A stretch of 64,000 nt of DNA from Luteimonas sp. ANT-B3E (lineage in GTDB: Bacteria > Pseudomonadota > Gammaproteobacteria > Xanthomonadales > Xanthomonadaceae): the NCBI GenBank assembly GCA_001683895.1, contig LXQJ01000050.1:19569-83568 (forward strand). Direction: 5' to 3'. Positions 8,751 through 19,076 of the stretch are shown piece after piece; positions within the stretch are counted from its first letter, which is position 1, and each line of letters begins with the position of its first letter. The position numbers and the translations under genes are program-made. The notes under the pieces are model-generated. The model ran no database searches. It saw only the letters and a program-made list of their open reading frames with translations, and had not been told where the DNA came from.

Positions 8751-10724
8751 ATGCGCGCGCAGGCCGACCACGCACGCGCGGTTCTGGACGCGATTCCGCA
8801 GCGCACGGTGATCCGCGCCGCGCTCGACGTCGCCGACGCCACCCGCCCCTACATCGTCTTCGACATTGTCCGCGCCACCGACGCGCGCACATTCTTCATG
8901 CGCCGCGAGGCCAACGCCAGCATCGGCCGGCTGTTCGTGCGCGACGGCGACAGCGGCGAGGGACGCATGGTCTTCGACCCGGCGACGCTGGACAGCGAGG
9001 GGCTGACGCACGCCATCAGCTGGAGTTACCCGTCTCCCAGCGGCCGCCGTGTCGTCGTCGGCGTCGCCGCCAACGGCGCCGAGGACGCGGAGTTCCACGT
9101 CCTCGACGTCGACAGCGGCCAGCGATTGGAGGGGCCGATCCCACGCAGCTGGCTCGGCATCGTCACCTGGGTCGACGACGACCATTTGCTGCTGGGGCGC
9201 ATGCGCGAGACCGCGACCGGCGAGCCCAAGGAGGCCGCGTGGCTCGACTCGCAGACCTGGCTGCACCGCATCGGCACACCGATCGAAGACGACGTGCACG
9301 TCTTCGGCACCCGGTCAGCGCAGGTGCCCGAGGAGCTGCCGGCGGAGGACTTCGTCGGCGTGATGCATCGCGATGGCGAACCGTACGCGCTGGGGCTGGG
9401 CGTGGGCGCACGCGCACATTTTTCGGCATGGACGCTGCCGGCGGCCGACCTCGGCAAGCCCGACGCGCGGTGGACGCGCCTGTTCGGCGATGACGCACAG
9501 AACCAGTACGGCGGCGACGTGCGCGACGGCCAGCTGTACGTGGTGTCGACCCGCGACCCGAATGGCGAAATCGTGCGCTACGACCTCGCCAGCGGCGAGC
9601 GTCGCGTGCTGCGGCCAGCCGGCGATCGCCCGATCGAGTCGCTGGGCGTCGCCCGCGACGCGCTGTATTTCCGCGAGCGCGACGGTGTGTACTCCCAGCT
9701 CAAGCGCATCAGCTTCGATGGCAGCGGCGAGGTCGCGATCGCCTTCCCGCGGCGCGGCACACCGATGCCGTCGGGCAGCAGCTACACCAACCCGCTGCTG
9801 GACGGCGCGCTGGTGGTACTGGATGCCTGGACCGTGCCCGGTACCGACTTCCTGGTCCATGCCGACAGACGTACGACATCACCCGGGCTGCTGGCGCCGG
9901 TCACCGGCATCGACCTGGCACAGGTGCACGCCCGCGACCTGGTGGCCACCAGCCACGACGGCGTCAAGGTGCCGCTGACCCTGCTCCACTACGGCGCCCT
10001 GGCGCCGGCGGGGGAGCAGCGCGTGCTGCTGACTGGCTATGGCGCGTACGGCATGACCTTCGACCCCGGCTTCAGCCCGCAGTGGATCGGCCTGATGCAG
10101 CAGGGCATCGCGTTCGCGAACTGCCACGTGCGCGGCGGCGGCGAGTTCGGCAACGCCTGGCACGAGGGCGGCCGGCTTGGCACCAAGGCCAACACCTGGA
10201 AGGACCTCATCGCCTGCGCCGAGGCGCTGCGCGACCAGGGGATCACCGTGCCCGGGCGTCTCGTCGGCATGGGCACCAGCGCCGGCGGCATCACCATCAG
10301 CAACGCGGTCATCGAGCGCCCGGAGCTGTTCGCCGCGGCGATCAACGATGTCGGTGTCTCCGACGTGCTGCGCTCGCTGTCCGCAAGCGCCAACGGTCCC
10401 AACCACTACGCCGAGAACGGCGACATCCGCACCGCCGAGGGCGCCGGCTTCGCACGCGCCGCGTCGGGCTACGACAAGATCGTCGCGGGGCGCGCGTATC
10501 CGCCGTGGCTGGTGATCCACGGCATCAACGATCCGCGCGTCGACGTCTGGCAGTCCAACAAGTTCACCGCGCGCATGCAGGCCGCCGGCGACGCACCGGT
10601 GCTGTACCGGCTCGATTACGCAAGCGGCCACGGCATGGGCTCATCGGCCGATGCGCGCAAGGACTACGCCGCCGATATCGCGGCGTTCGCGATCGCGAAC
10701 ACCGCAGGTGATACCGGCCCCTGA
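8751..10724 (+). CDS. prolyl oligopeptidase family serine peptidase (S9), N-terminally short
   Basis: C-terminal alpha/beta-hydrolase with GTSAGG nucleophile elbow, IHGINDPRVDVWQ and GHGMG catalytic regions. The N-terminal DPYRWLED segment usual in S9A enzymes is absent. Confidence 0.88.
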   Translation: MRAQADHARAVLDAIPQRTVIRAALDVADATRPYIVFDIVRATDARTFFMRREANASIGRLFVRDGDSGEGRMVFDPATLDSEGLTHAISWSYPSPSGRRVVVGVAANGAEDAEFHVLDVDSGQRLEGPIPRSWLGIVTWVDDDHLLLGRMRETATGEPKEAAWLDSQTWLHRIGTPIEDDVHVFGTRSAQVPEELPAEDFVGVMHRDGEPYALGLGVGARAHFSAWTLPAADLGKPDARWTRLFGDDAQNQYGGDVRDGQLYVVSTRDPNGEIVRYDLASGERRVLRPAGDRPIESLGVARDALYFRERDGVYSQLKRISFDGSGEVAIAFPRRGTPMPSGSSYTNPLLDGALVVLDAWTVPGTDFLVHADRRTTSPGLLAPVTGIDLAQVHARDLVATSHDGVKVPLTLLHYGALAPAGEQRVLLTGYGAYGMTFDPGFSPQWIGLMQQGIAFANCHVRGGGEFGNAWHEGGRLGTKANTWKDLIACAEALRDQGITVPGRLVGMGTSAGGITISNAVIERPELFAAAINDVGVSDVLRSLSASANGPNHYAENGDIRTAEGAGFARAASGYDKIVAGRAYPPWLVIHGINDPRVDVWQSNKFTARMQAAGDAPVLYRLDYASGHGMGSSADARKDYAADIAAFAIANTAGDTGP

Positions 10725-10843
10725 GGCGCACTGGCCGTCTCCGTCCGTCGCGCCGTCGGCGCCCGACCCACACGCGCGGCCACCGGTCGACGCCGCGAGC
10801 GGGTACATCGTCCAGGCGACGTCGCCTCCGACGTCGCCCGTCC

Positions 10844-11743
10844 TCAGCCAGTGGCGACAAACGTCGCGGCCATGCGCCCAACCGCGGCCATCGCCGCGTC
10901 ACGCGGGGTCGATGGGTCCGCATAAGCGTGCAGGTACGCCACCGCCACCACTGGGGGCGCTCCGGGGCTGGGCCAGGCGATGGCGACGTCGGCGGTGACC
11001 GGGTTGGCGCTGTTGGCGGTCCCGGTCTTGTTGCCGACCCGCCACCCCGGTGGAAGGCCCGCGCGCAGGCGCCGGTCGCCGGTGGTGGTCGCCACCATCC
11101 AGTCCACGAGCTGCGCGCGGGACGCCGGCGCCAGCGCATCCCCCACCAGCAGCGTGCGCAGCGTGTCCAGCATCGCGTCCGGCGACGTCGTGTCGCGCGG
11201 GTCGCCGGGACGGGCTTCGTTGAGCGCCGGCTCATAGCGGTCGAGCCTGGTGATGGTGTCGCCGAGGGTACGCAGCCACGTTGTCAGCCCCGCAGGACCA
11301 CCGATGGCGTCGAGCTGCAGATTGGCGGCGGTGTTGTCGCTGACTGTGATGGAGGCGTGGCACAGCTCGGCCAGGGTGATGCCGGGCGGGCCGAGGCGCT
11401 CCTCCGTGACCGGAGACCAGGGCACGAGCGCCTCGCGCGCCACCACCACGCGGCGGTCGAGCCGCTCGCGGCTGGCGTCCACCCGCGCCAGGATCGCGGC
11501 CGAGGCGAGCGTTTTGAAGGTGCTGCACATCGCAAAGCGTTCGCCGCCGCGATGCGAGACGCGGCGGCCGCTGGCGGTATCGAGGATCGCGACGCCCAGG
11601 CGGCCACCCTCGCGCTGCTCGAGCGCTGCGAGGGAACTGCGCGCCGCGGCGGCGGTCACATCGCCCGCGCGCGATGCGCACGCCGGCAGCAGCAGGACGC
11701 CGGCGGCAGCCAACAGGGAGCGGCGATGGTGATCGAGGGGCAT
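10844..11743 (-). CDS. class A beta-lactamase
   Basis: STFK (SxxK), SDN, EPALNEA (Glu166 region) and NKTGTA (KTG) motifs; N-terminal Tat/lipoprotein-like signal RRSLLAAAGVLLLPACAS. Confidence 0.93.
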   Translation of the reverse strand: MPLDHHRRSLLAAAGVLLLPACASRAGDVTAAAARSSLAALEQREGGRLGVAILDTASGRRVSHRGGERFAMCSTFKTLASAAILARVDASRERLDRRVVVAREALVPWSPVTEERLGPPGITLAELCHASITVSDNTAANLQLDAIGGPAGLTTWLRTLGDTITRLDRYEPALNEARPGDPRDTTSPDAMLDTLRTLLVGDALAPASRAQLVDWMVATTTGDRRLRAGLPPGWRVGNKTGTANSANPVTADVAIAWPSPGAPPVVAVAYLHAYADPSTPRDAAMAAVGRMAATFVATG

Positions 11744-11874
11744 GGCGGGACTTCGGTAGACGGCGGAGATACGGGAGGCGCGCCAGCGTATTGTCGGCGA
11801 GCGCCGGCAGCACGCGCACCGGCGCGTTGCGACGCATGCGAGCGTCCGTCAGGATCCCGCCCGATGCCAGGCCG

Positions 11875-12548
11875 GTGACACCCTCCTATTGCCGCCCGCT
11901 GCCGCGGGCGCATCTCGACACACGCGACCAGCGCGCGTCGCTGCTGGCGATGCTGCTGCTGCACGTGGTTGCGGCAGCCTGGCTGCTGATGCGCGAGGCC
12001 GACCCATTGCCGGCACCCGGAGCCGACGAGGCGCTGCAGGTCGTCTTCATCGACGCGCCCCGCAGTGCGCCGCAGCCAGCGACCGTTGCCGCGCCTGCGG
12101 TGGATGCGGCATCACCGGCTCCGGCAAAGGGCCCCGCGATGCAGGCACCCCCGTCGTGACGGAGAGGACCGGCGACCCGAGTGCCGAAGCCCCGCTGACC
12201 GCTGTTCCCGTGGCCGCCCCATCGCCGGCGCCGCTGGCCGTCGACGCGTGGCCCGTGAGGCCCACAGCGGCTCCCGCCCCGCCCCGTTACTCGCGCGACC
12301 CCCTCGGCGCGCCGCCGCCAGACCTCGTGTCGGTACCGCCGACCGTGCGCCTGCGCATGCAGCCACCGCCCTCGCTGCAGCGCACGGTGCGCCGGGTCGC
12401 CGCGCTCATCGCGCCGCCGGCCGGCTACGAGGCCGATCCCTGCCCGCGCATCGGCCGCAACCTGGCGGTGCTGTCCGGCGACGGAAGCGACACGGGTCGG
12501 GCGCTGATGGCGGAAGAACTGCGCCGGCGGGCGCAGATGTGCGATTGA
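11875..12548 (+). pseudogene. hypothetical membrane-anchored TonB-like proline-rich protein, frameshifted
   Basis: N-terminal TM (LLAMLLLHVVAAAWLLM) in one frame ends at a TGA near 12157; the continuation (VVTERTGDPSAEAP...ALIAPPAGYEADPCPRIGRNLAVLSGDGSDTGRALMAEELRRRAQMCD) is in the next frame. One missing C in a C5 run near 12147 explains the break. Confidence 0.65.
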
Positions 12549-12689
12549 ACGGAGCACGCCACGCTTCCACCAATGACGCATGGTCGATGCGCCTTCCGGC
12601 ATCATCCGGCAGAACCCGGCCATCGCATCTCCGCCGCGGAACGCGTATTCCCCGACCTCCACTGCCGGCAGTGCGCCGAAGCGGATGCG

Positions 12690-13493
12690 TCAGGCGACGA
12701 CCACGACCTCGTCGCCGACTCGCAGCGTGCCGGTTCCGCGTGGCACCAGGTGCTGTCCGAACGTGACGCCAGCATCGCTGCGCCGATAGCCGGCCAGCGT
12801 GCGCAGCGGCTCGCCGCCCGCATCGCGCTCGCCGCGGTCCGGGTCGACCGTGGTGAACACGCAGCGCGTGCACGCCCGCATCACGTCGAACTCGACGCCG
12901 CCGATGCGCAGCCGCGACCACGCGTCCTCGGCGTGCGCGTCGACGCCGTCGACCACCAGGTTGGGCCTGAAGCGCCGCATCGACACCGGCCGCGGCAGGC
13001 GCGCGTTGAGTCCGTCCAGCGAGCCTTGCGACAGCAGCAGCAGCGGCAAGCTGTCGGCGAAACTCACCTGGTCACCGGCGCGCGTGCCCGGCGCATCGAC
13101 CGCGCGCGCCGCGGCGGCGTCCATGTACGCCAGACGCACATGCACGCCCAGATACGCAGACAACCAGTCGTCGGCGGCGGCGTCCGTCGCGCTGGCGTCG
13201 ACCTCGTCGTCCCAGACGCGCACTGGCAGCCGCGATGCCGGTGCGCCCGGCACCGCGATCCGCAGCGTCGCCATGCCCGGCGCGTCCAGACGCAGCCCGC
13301 CGGCATCGGGCCGCGCCTGCACCAGCGTCAGACCCGGCTGCGTGCGGCCGGTCACCGCTACGCCGTTGCCGTCGACCGCCATCCAGCGCCGGTCATGGGC
13401 GAGGCCGCGGCGCTGCACGCACGCCTCCGCCACATCCAGCGGCGCGCAGGACTTGAGCGGATGCAGGTGGATCGATGCAAGCGCGATCGCCAT
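12690..13493 (-). CDS. MOSC domain-containing protein
   Basis: N-terminal beta-barrel (IHLHPLKSCAPLDVAEACVQRRGLAHDRRWM) and C-terminal MOSC Cys region (RACTRCVFTTVDPDRGER). Confidence 0.88.
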   Translation of the reverse strand: MAIALASIHLHPLKSCAPLDVAEACVQRRGLAHDRRWMAVDGNGVAVTGRTQPGLTLVQARPDAGGLRLDAPGMATLRIAVPGAPASRLPVRVWDDEVDASATDAAADDWLSAYLGVHVRLAYMDAAAARAVDAPGTRAGDQVSFADSLPLLLLSQGSLDGLNARLPRPVSMRRFRPNLVVDGVDAHAEDAWSRLRIGGVEFDVMRACTRCVFTTVDPDRGERDAGGEPLRTLAGYRRSDAGVTFGQHLVPRGTGTLRVGDEVVVVA

Positions 13494-13515
13494 GGCGCGG
13501 CTGTCGGTGCCGCCG

Positions 13516-14088
13516 CTACCAGACCAGGTCGTCGGGGACGACGAAGCGCGCGTAGTGCGCGGCATCGGCGTCCTCCTCGCGTGCGGCGTCCGTCGGCGTG
13601 CCGTCGTCGGCCCGCGACACGGCCGCGGCGCCATGGTCCAGCGCGACCAGCGACGCGTCTCGTGCCAGCACCTTGTCGGCGGCGGCGCGCGGCAGCAGCG
13701 CGTAGCCGTCGTCGCGCGTCGTCACGACCAGCGCGCCCTTCGCCAGCTGCGCGCGCTGCGCGCTGCCCACCAGCACGCGGCGGATCGCCCCGGCGTGCTC
13801 GAACGCGTACGCGATCTCGCCGTCTGCCGGCACCGCGTGGGTCGCGACCAGCTGCCGCGCCTGCGCCTGCAGCTCCCGCAGCCGCAGCTCGTCGCGCCGC
13901 GCGGCCGACAGCGCGCGGTCACGCTCGGCGCGCTCGACCTGCAGCTGCCGCGCGTCGACGCGGTCGGCCGGCGGCGGCAACGGCTTGCGCGCGTGGCGCT
14001 GCTTCGCCTGCTCGCGTGCGATCTCGTCGAGCCTGCCCTTCTGGGCGAGGCCCGCTTTCAGCAGCTGTTCCTGCAGGGGATTGCGCAT
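13516..14088 (-). CDS. DUF2058 family protein
   Basis: N-terminal MRNPLQEQLLKAGLAQK and charged coiled middle region typical of DUF2058/YaiL proteins. Confidence 0.82.
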   Translation of the reverse strand: MRNPLQEQLLKAGLAQKGRLDEIAREQAKQRHARKPLPPPADRVDARQLQVERAERDRALSAARRDELRLRELQAQARQLVATHAVPADGEIAYAFEHAGAIRRVLVGSAQRAQLAKGALVVTTRDDGYALLPRAAADKVLARDASLVALDHGAAAVSRADDGTPTDAAREEDADAAHYARFVVPDDLVW

Positions 14089-14182
14089 TGCAGTGATGCC
14101 CGGGCGCGACGTTGGCGGGATGCGCCGAGTATACGGAGGACGCCGCGCGCGCCCTCCCCAGGTATCCCGGGGCCTGCGGAAC

Positions 14183-14428
14183 TCAGATCCCCGGGCGGTA
14201 GCGCGCCGCGCTGATGCAGGAGAACACGCTGACGACGAACCAGCCGAACGGGAACAGCGACAGGGTCAGCAGCCAGGTAACGGCGCCCGCGGCGCAGGCG
14301 GCCAGAAACCAGATGACGGCGGACATGACGCGGCCCTGCACCAGCTGGCCGAGGCCGGGGATGAAAAAGCTGCAGATCGCGGCGATGACGTTGCCCGACG
14401 AGCCCTGGGTGGTGGCGGGGTGGTTCAT
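14183..14428 (-). CDS. small membrane protein
   Basis: MNHPATTQGSSGNVIAAICSFFIPGLGQLVQGRVMSAVIWFL; FxxPGLGQL signature plus two TM segments. Confidence 0.7.
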   Translation of the reverse strand: MNHPATTQGSSGNVIAAICSFFIPGLGQLVQGRVMSAVIWFLAACAAGAVTWLLTLSLFPFGWFVVSVFSCISAARYRPGI

Positions 14429-14571
14429 GACATGTCTCCGGGGGAAGGCTGGCGAGGGGCGCATCGTCCCGGATGACTCGGCGCAGCACGGTGAAGGACC
14501 GGCGGTCGCCGGTGCATGCGATGACCGCGACGCCGCTCCGGAAGGCGCCCCGCGCTGGCTACACTGCCGCG

Positions 14572-15033
14572 ATGGCCAGCTGGTTCCTGTATCTCGTCGA
14601 GTGCCGCGGCGGCAGCGTGTATACCGGCATCACGACCGACGTCGCGCGGCGCTATGCCGAGCACGTTGCAGGCACGGGCGCGCGCTATACGCGGGCGTGG
14701 CCGCCGCTGCGGTTGCTGGCGCAGTTCACGTATCCCGACCGCGCCGCGGCGAGCCGCGCAGAGCATGCAGTGAAGCAGCTGTCACCGGCGCGAAAACGCG
14801 CGCTGTGTTCCCGCGATGCCGCAACGGGCGCCGGGCCGGCGCCGATGCCACGCGATGACGCGGCGCCGGTGCGACCGACCGCAGGCGGCAGTCAGACCTG
14901 CGCCGCAGGCGTTGCGCCCGTGTCCCTCAGCCGATCGGTACCAGCGGCCACACCGTCAGCAGCATCGGCACGGCCACGGCGATCACCAGCAGCTGCACCG
15001 GCAGGCCGAGGCGCCAGTAGTCGCCGAACCTGA
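14572..15033 (+). CDS. GIY-YIG nuclease family protein
   Basis: [28 protein letters not shown] core. The ORF overruns the 3' end of the convergent SLC13 gene by about 100 nt. Confidence 0.85.
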   Translation: MASWFLYLVECRGGSVYTGITTDVARRYAEHVAGTGARYTRAWPPLRLLAQFTYPDRAAASRAEHAVKQLSPARKRALCSRDAATGAGPAPMPRDDAAPVRPTAGGSQTCAAGVAPVSLSRSVPAATPSAASARPRRSPAAAPAGRGASSRRT

Positions 15034-16933
15034 AACCGCCTGGTCCGAGGATCAGGGTGTTGTTCTGGTGTCCGATCGGGGTCAGGAACGCGCACGACGC
15101 CCCGACCGCGACCGCCATCAGGAACGGATCGGCGCTGACGCCGAGCGTCGCCGCGGCGCCGATGGCGATCGGGCACATCACCGCCGCGGTGGCGGCGTTG
15201 TTCATCAGGTCCGACAGCGTCATCGTGACCACCAGGATCAGCACCAGACCCACCACGGCGTGGCCCTGGCCGACGGTGGTGAACAGGAATCGCGCGATCA
15301 GGCCGGCGGTGCCAGTGCTCTCCATCGCGCCCGCCACCGGGATCAGCGCCGCCAGCAGCACGATCACCGGCCAGTCGATGGCCTCGTAGACGTCGCGCGG
15401 CTGCACCGTGCGCAGCACCATCGACGCCAGCACGCCGAGCGCGAACGCCACCGCGGCCGGCAGCACCCCCAGCGCTGCGGCGGCGATCGACAGCAGCATG
15501 ACCGCCGCGGCGGTCAGCGCCTTGCGGCCATCGGGAATGCGCAGGTCGCGCTCGGCGAGCGGCACGCCGCCGTGGTGCGTGGCGAATTCGGCGATCGACT
15601 CCGGGGTGCCCTGCAGCAGCAGCAGGTCGCCGGCGCGGATCGCCTGCGAGCGCAGCCGCTGCATCGAGCGCTGTCCTTCCCGGGACAGCGCGAGCAGGTT
15701 GATGCTGTAGCGCGAGCGCAGCGACAGATCGCTGGCGGTGCGCCCCACCAGTGCGGCGCCCGGCAGCACGGCGAGCTCCTGCAGCACGATGTCGCTGCGG
15801 GGCGTGCGCGCATCGTCGTCCTCGTCCCCTTCTTCGTCCGGGTCCACTTTGCCGTCGATGTCGGCCGCGATGTCCGCATCTGCCGCGCGCCTTGCTGCAG
15901 CGCCGCCCACGCTGGAAGGCTGGCGGCGACCGGCGCCACGTTTGCCTCCAACCGCGGCGCGGGGCGGGGATGCAGTGTCCGCATCGGTAGCATCCTCACG
16001 CACTTTGCTGCCGTCATCGTCGTCCAAGTCCTCGGCGTTGCTGTCGATGGCCTCCTCCAACGCCAGGCCCAGCGACGACAGTACGGTACCCAGGGTGTCG
16101 GCCTCCGCCTCCAGCACGAGGATGTCGCCGCTGCGCACGCGCCGCCCCGGATGCGGCGCATGCACGCGGAACTCGCTCTGCACCATGCCCACCACCTGCG
16201 CGCCGTGCTCGTCCAGCAGCGCCTCCACTTCGCGGATGCGCAGACCGTCGATGCGCGCGCCGTCGCGGATCCGCACCTCGGTCAGGTACAGGCCGGTGTC
16301 GAAGCCCTGCGCCGCGGCGTCCTTGCGGACCGGCACCAGCTTCCACCCGCCCAGCACGATCAGCAGTACGCCCGCCGCCGCGACCGCAAGCCCGACCGGC
16401 GCGAAGTCGAACATCGCGAAGGCGCCCGCGCCGGACTCCGCGCGGAAACCCGACACGATGAGGTTGGGCGGCGTACCGATCAGCGTGGTCATGCCGCCGA
16501 GGATCGACCCGAACGCGAGCGGCATCAGCACCTGGCCCGGTGCCAGCGACTGCTTGCGCGCGATCTGGATCGCGACCGGCATCAGCAGCGCCAGCGCGCC
16601 GACGTTGTTCATGAAGGCCGACAGCAACGCCGCCAGCCCGGTCAGCGACGCGATCGCGAGCATCGGGCCGGCCTGCTTCGGCAGCGCAACCCGCGTCAGC
16701 ACGTCGATCGCGCCCGAGGTCTGCAGCCCGCGGCTCAGCACCAGCACGCAGGCCACTGTGACCACCGCAGGATGGCCGAAGCCGATGAACGCCTCTCCTG
16801 CGCCGACCAGCCCGGTCAGCACGCAGGCCAGCAGGGAGGCCCCCGCGACCATGTCGTGGCGCCAGCGGCCCCAGAGGAACAGCGCCACCGTGGCCAGCAG
16901 GATCGCGAGGATGGTGATCTGGTCGGCGGGCAT
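14927..16933 (-). CDS. SLC13/DASS family permease with central RCK (TrkA-C) domains
   Basis: Two transporter halves with [13 protein letters not shown] and [19 protein letters not shown] motifs; TrkA-C-like domains separated by an acidic linker. Confidence 0.88.
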   Translation of the reverse strand: MPADQITILAILLATVALFLWGRWRHDMVAGASLLACVLTGLVGAGEAFIGFGHPAVVTVACVLVLSRGLQTSGAIDVLTRVALPKQAGPMLAIASLTGLAALLSAFMNNVGALALLMPVAIQIARKQSLAPGQVLMPLAFGSILGGMTTLIGTPPNLIVSGFRAESGAGAFAMFDFAPVGLAVAAAGVLLIVLGGWKLVPVRKDAAAQGFDTGLYLTEVRIRDGARIDGLRIREVEALLDEHGAQVVGMVQSEFRVHAPHPGRRVRSGDILVLEAEADTLGTVLSSLGLALEEAIDSNAEDLDDDDGSKVREDATDADTASPPRAAVGGKRGAGRRQPSSVGGAAARRAADADIAADIDGKVDPDEEGDEDDDARTPRSDIVLQELAVLPGAALVGRTASDLSLRSRYSINLLALSREGQRSMQRLRSQAIRAGDLLLLQGTPESIAEFATHHGGVPLAERDLRIPDGRKALTAAAVMLLSIAAAALGVLPAAVAFALGVLASMVLRTVQPRDVYEAIDWPVIVLLAALIPVAGAMESTGTAGLIARFLFTTVGQGHAVVGLVLILVVTMTLSDLMNNAATAAVMCPIAIGAAATLGVSADPFLMAVAVGASCAFLTPIGHQNNTLILGPGGFRFGDYWRLGLPVQLLVIAVAVPMLLTVWPLVPIG

Positions 16934-17084
16934 CGGCGCGGGACGGTGGTGGCCGCACAGCGTAAACGCAGGAGCCCCCGCCGGGACACGCGTGCCGCGG
17001 TGCGATGGCCGCGCTGCGGTTGAATCCGCCTCCCTTGCCCCCACCACTGCGGCTCGCACCCTGTTGCCGCACGAGGCCTGCCCG

Positions 17085-19037
17085 ATGACCGCCACCACCG
17101 AAACCCGCCCCTTCGAAGCCGAGGTCGCCCAGGTCCTGCATCTGGTCACGCATTCGCTGTACTCGCACAAGGAGATCTTTCTGCGCGAGCTGGTGTCCAA
17201 CGCGTCGGACGCCTGCGACAAGTTGCGCTTCGAGGCGATTGCGGACCCGACGCTGATGGCCGGCGACGACCTGCACATCGACGTGTCGTTCGACAAGGAC
17301 GCCCGCACCATCACCGTGCGCGACAGCGGCATCGGCATGTCGCGCGACGAGGTGGTTGCCAACATCGGCACCATCGCCAGCTCCGGGACGCGCCGGTTCC
17401 TGGAGGCGATGAGCGGCGAGCAGAAGGCCGACGCGCGCCTGATCGGGCAGTTCGGCGTCGGCTTCTATTCCGCGTTCGTGGTCGCCGACCGTGTCGTCGT
17501 GCGCCCCCGCCGCGCCGACCTGGCCGAAGCCGAGGGCGTGCAGTGGGAGAGCGACGGCCGCGGCGAGTACTCGCTGTCGCAGGTGGCGCTGCCGGCACGC
17601 GGCACCGAGGTCGTGCTGCACCTCAAGCCCGACGAGGACGAATTCCTGGCCGCATGGACGCTGCGCTCGCTGGTCACGCGGTACTCGGACCACGTCGCGT
17701 TCCCGATCCGGATGCCGGTGGCGGACGGCGCGGATGCGGGCGACGACGCGGCGTCGCCGGACGGCGTTGGGGACGCCGGCGGCGACAGCGGCAACGCAGG
17801 CGAGGCGACGACCCCGCGCTGGGAAGCCATCAACTCCGCGTCCGCGCTGTGGGCGCGGCCCAAGGCGGAGATCAGCGACGAGGACTACCAGTCGTTCTAC
17901 AAGGCGCTCGGCCACGACTTCAACGACGCCGCGGCGTGGACCCACAACCGCGTCGAGGGCAGCCAGAGCTTCACCACCCTGCTCTACCTGCCGGCGCAGC
18001 CGCCGTTCGACCTGATGATGGGCGGCCGCGACGAGCGCAAGGGGCTCAAGCTCTACATCAAGCGCGTGTTCGTGATGGACGCCGCCGAGGAGCTGCTGCC
18101 CAACTACCTGCGGTTCGTACGCGGCGTGGTGGATGCCGACGACCTGCCGCTCAACGTCAGCCGCGAGCTGCTGCAGCACAACCGCCAGCTCGACCGCATC
18201 AAGGGCGCCTGCGTGAAGCGCGTGCTCGACCTGATCGAGAAGCTGGCCCGCGACGAACCGGAGACGTTCGCCGCGTTCCACAAGGCCTTCGGCAACACGC
18301 TGAAGGAAGGCATCGGCGAAGACCACGCCAACCGCGAGCGCATCGCGAAGCTGCTGCGCTTCGCCTCCACCGGCACCACCGCGGCGCCGGCGGAACCGGG
18401 CCGGCAGATGGTGTCGCTGGACGACTACGTGGCGCGCATGCCCGAGGGCCAGGACACCATCTGGTACGTCACCGCAGACAGCTACGCGGCGGCCAAGGGC
18501 AGCCCGCAGCTGGAGGCGTTCCGCGCCCGCGACGTCGAGGTGCTGCTGATGTTCGACCGCATCGACGAGTGGATGCTCGGCAGCCTGCGCGAGTACGCCG
18601 GCAAGCGCCTGCAGCACGTGGCCAAGGGCGAACTGCCGCTGGATGACGCCGCGCGCGAGGCGCGCGACGCCGCGACCACCGCCGCCACGCCGCTGCTGTC
18701 GCGGCTGAAGGCGCTGCTCGGCGACCGCGTCGCCGACGTGCGCGTGTCGACCCGGCTCACCGATTCGCCGTCGTGCCTGGCGCTGGCCGACCACGACATG
18801 GCCCCGCACCTCGCGCGGCTGCTGCGCGAGGCCGGGCAGGACGTGCCGGAGAGCCAAGCCACGCTGGAGATCAACCCGGCGCACGCGCTGTTGCAGCGCC
18901 TAGACACGGAAGCCGACGACGCCCGCGCCGCGGACCTCGCGCTGCTGCTACTCGAGCAGGCCGAGATCACCGCCGGCGCGCCGCTGCCGGACCCGGCGGC
19001 CTTCGTGCAGCGGATGAACCGGGCGCTGATGGGCTGA
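17085..19037 (+). CDS. htpG: molecular chaperone HtpG (Hsp90)
   Basis: FEAEVAQVLHLVTHSLYSHKEIFLRELVSNASDACDKLRFEA, GQFGVGFYSAFVVAD and LPLNVSRELLQ. Confidence 0.97.
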   Translation: MTATTETRPFEAEVAQVLHLVTHSLYSHKEIFLRELVSNASDACDKLRFEAIADPTLMAGDDLHIDVSFDKDARTITVRDSGIGMSRDEVVANIGTIASSGTRRFLEAMSGEQKADARLIGQFGVGFYSAFVVADRVVVRPRRADLAEAEGVQWESDGRGEYSLSQVALPARGTEVVLHLKPDEDEFLAAWTLRSLVTRYSDHVAFPIRMPVADGADAGDDAASPDGVGDAGGDSGNAGEATTPRWEAINSASALWARPKAEISDEDYQSFYKALGHDFNDAAAWTHNRVEGSQSFTTLLYLPAQPPFDLMMGGRDERKGLKLYIKRVFVMDAAEELLPNYLRFVRGVVDADDLPLNVSRELLQHNRQLDRIKGACVKRVLDLIEKLARDEPETFAAFHKAFGNTLKEGIGEDHANRERIAKLLRFASTGTTAAPAEPGRQMVSLDDYVARMPEGQDTIWYVTADSYAAAKGSPQLEAFRARDVEVLLMFDRIDEWMLGSLREYAGKRLQHVAKGELPLDDAAREARDAATTAATPLLSRLKALLGDRVADVRVSTRLTDSPSCLALADHDMAPHLARLLREAGQDVPESQATLEINPAHALLQRLDTEADDARAADLALLLLEQAEITAGAPLPDPAAFVQRMNRALMG

Positions 19038-19067
19038 CCGGCTCCCGCGCGCGCTGGCGGGCCGGTC
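19036..19067. terminator. putative hairpin between convergent htpG and DoxX-like gene
   Basis: GACCGG-ct-CCCGC...GCGGG-CCGGTC stem at the htpG stop codon; no clear T tract. Confidence 0.4.
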
Positions 19068-19076
19068 GACGGCGCG

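Noticed and set aside
12147-12152. Phase-variable homopolymer switch in the TonB-like gene
   Set aside because: A run of only five Cs is too short to claim phase variation; kept only as a frameshift.
16014-18884. 956-aa minus-strand ORF
   Set aside because: Antisense to htpG and out of frame over the SLC13 permease; no credible domains.
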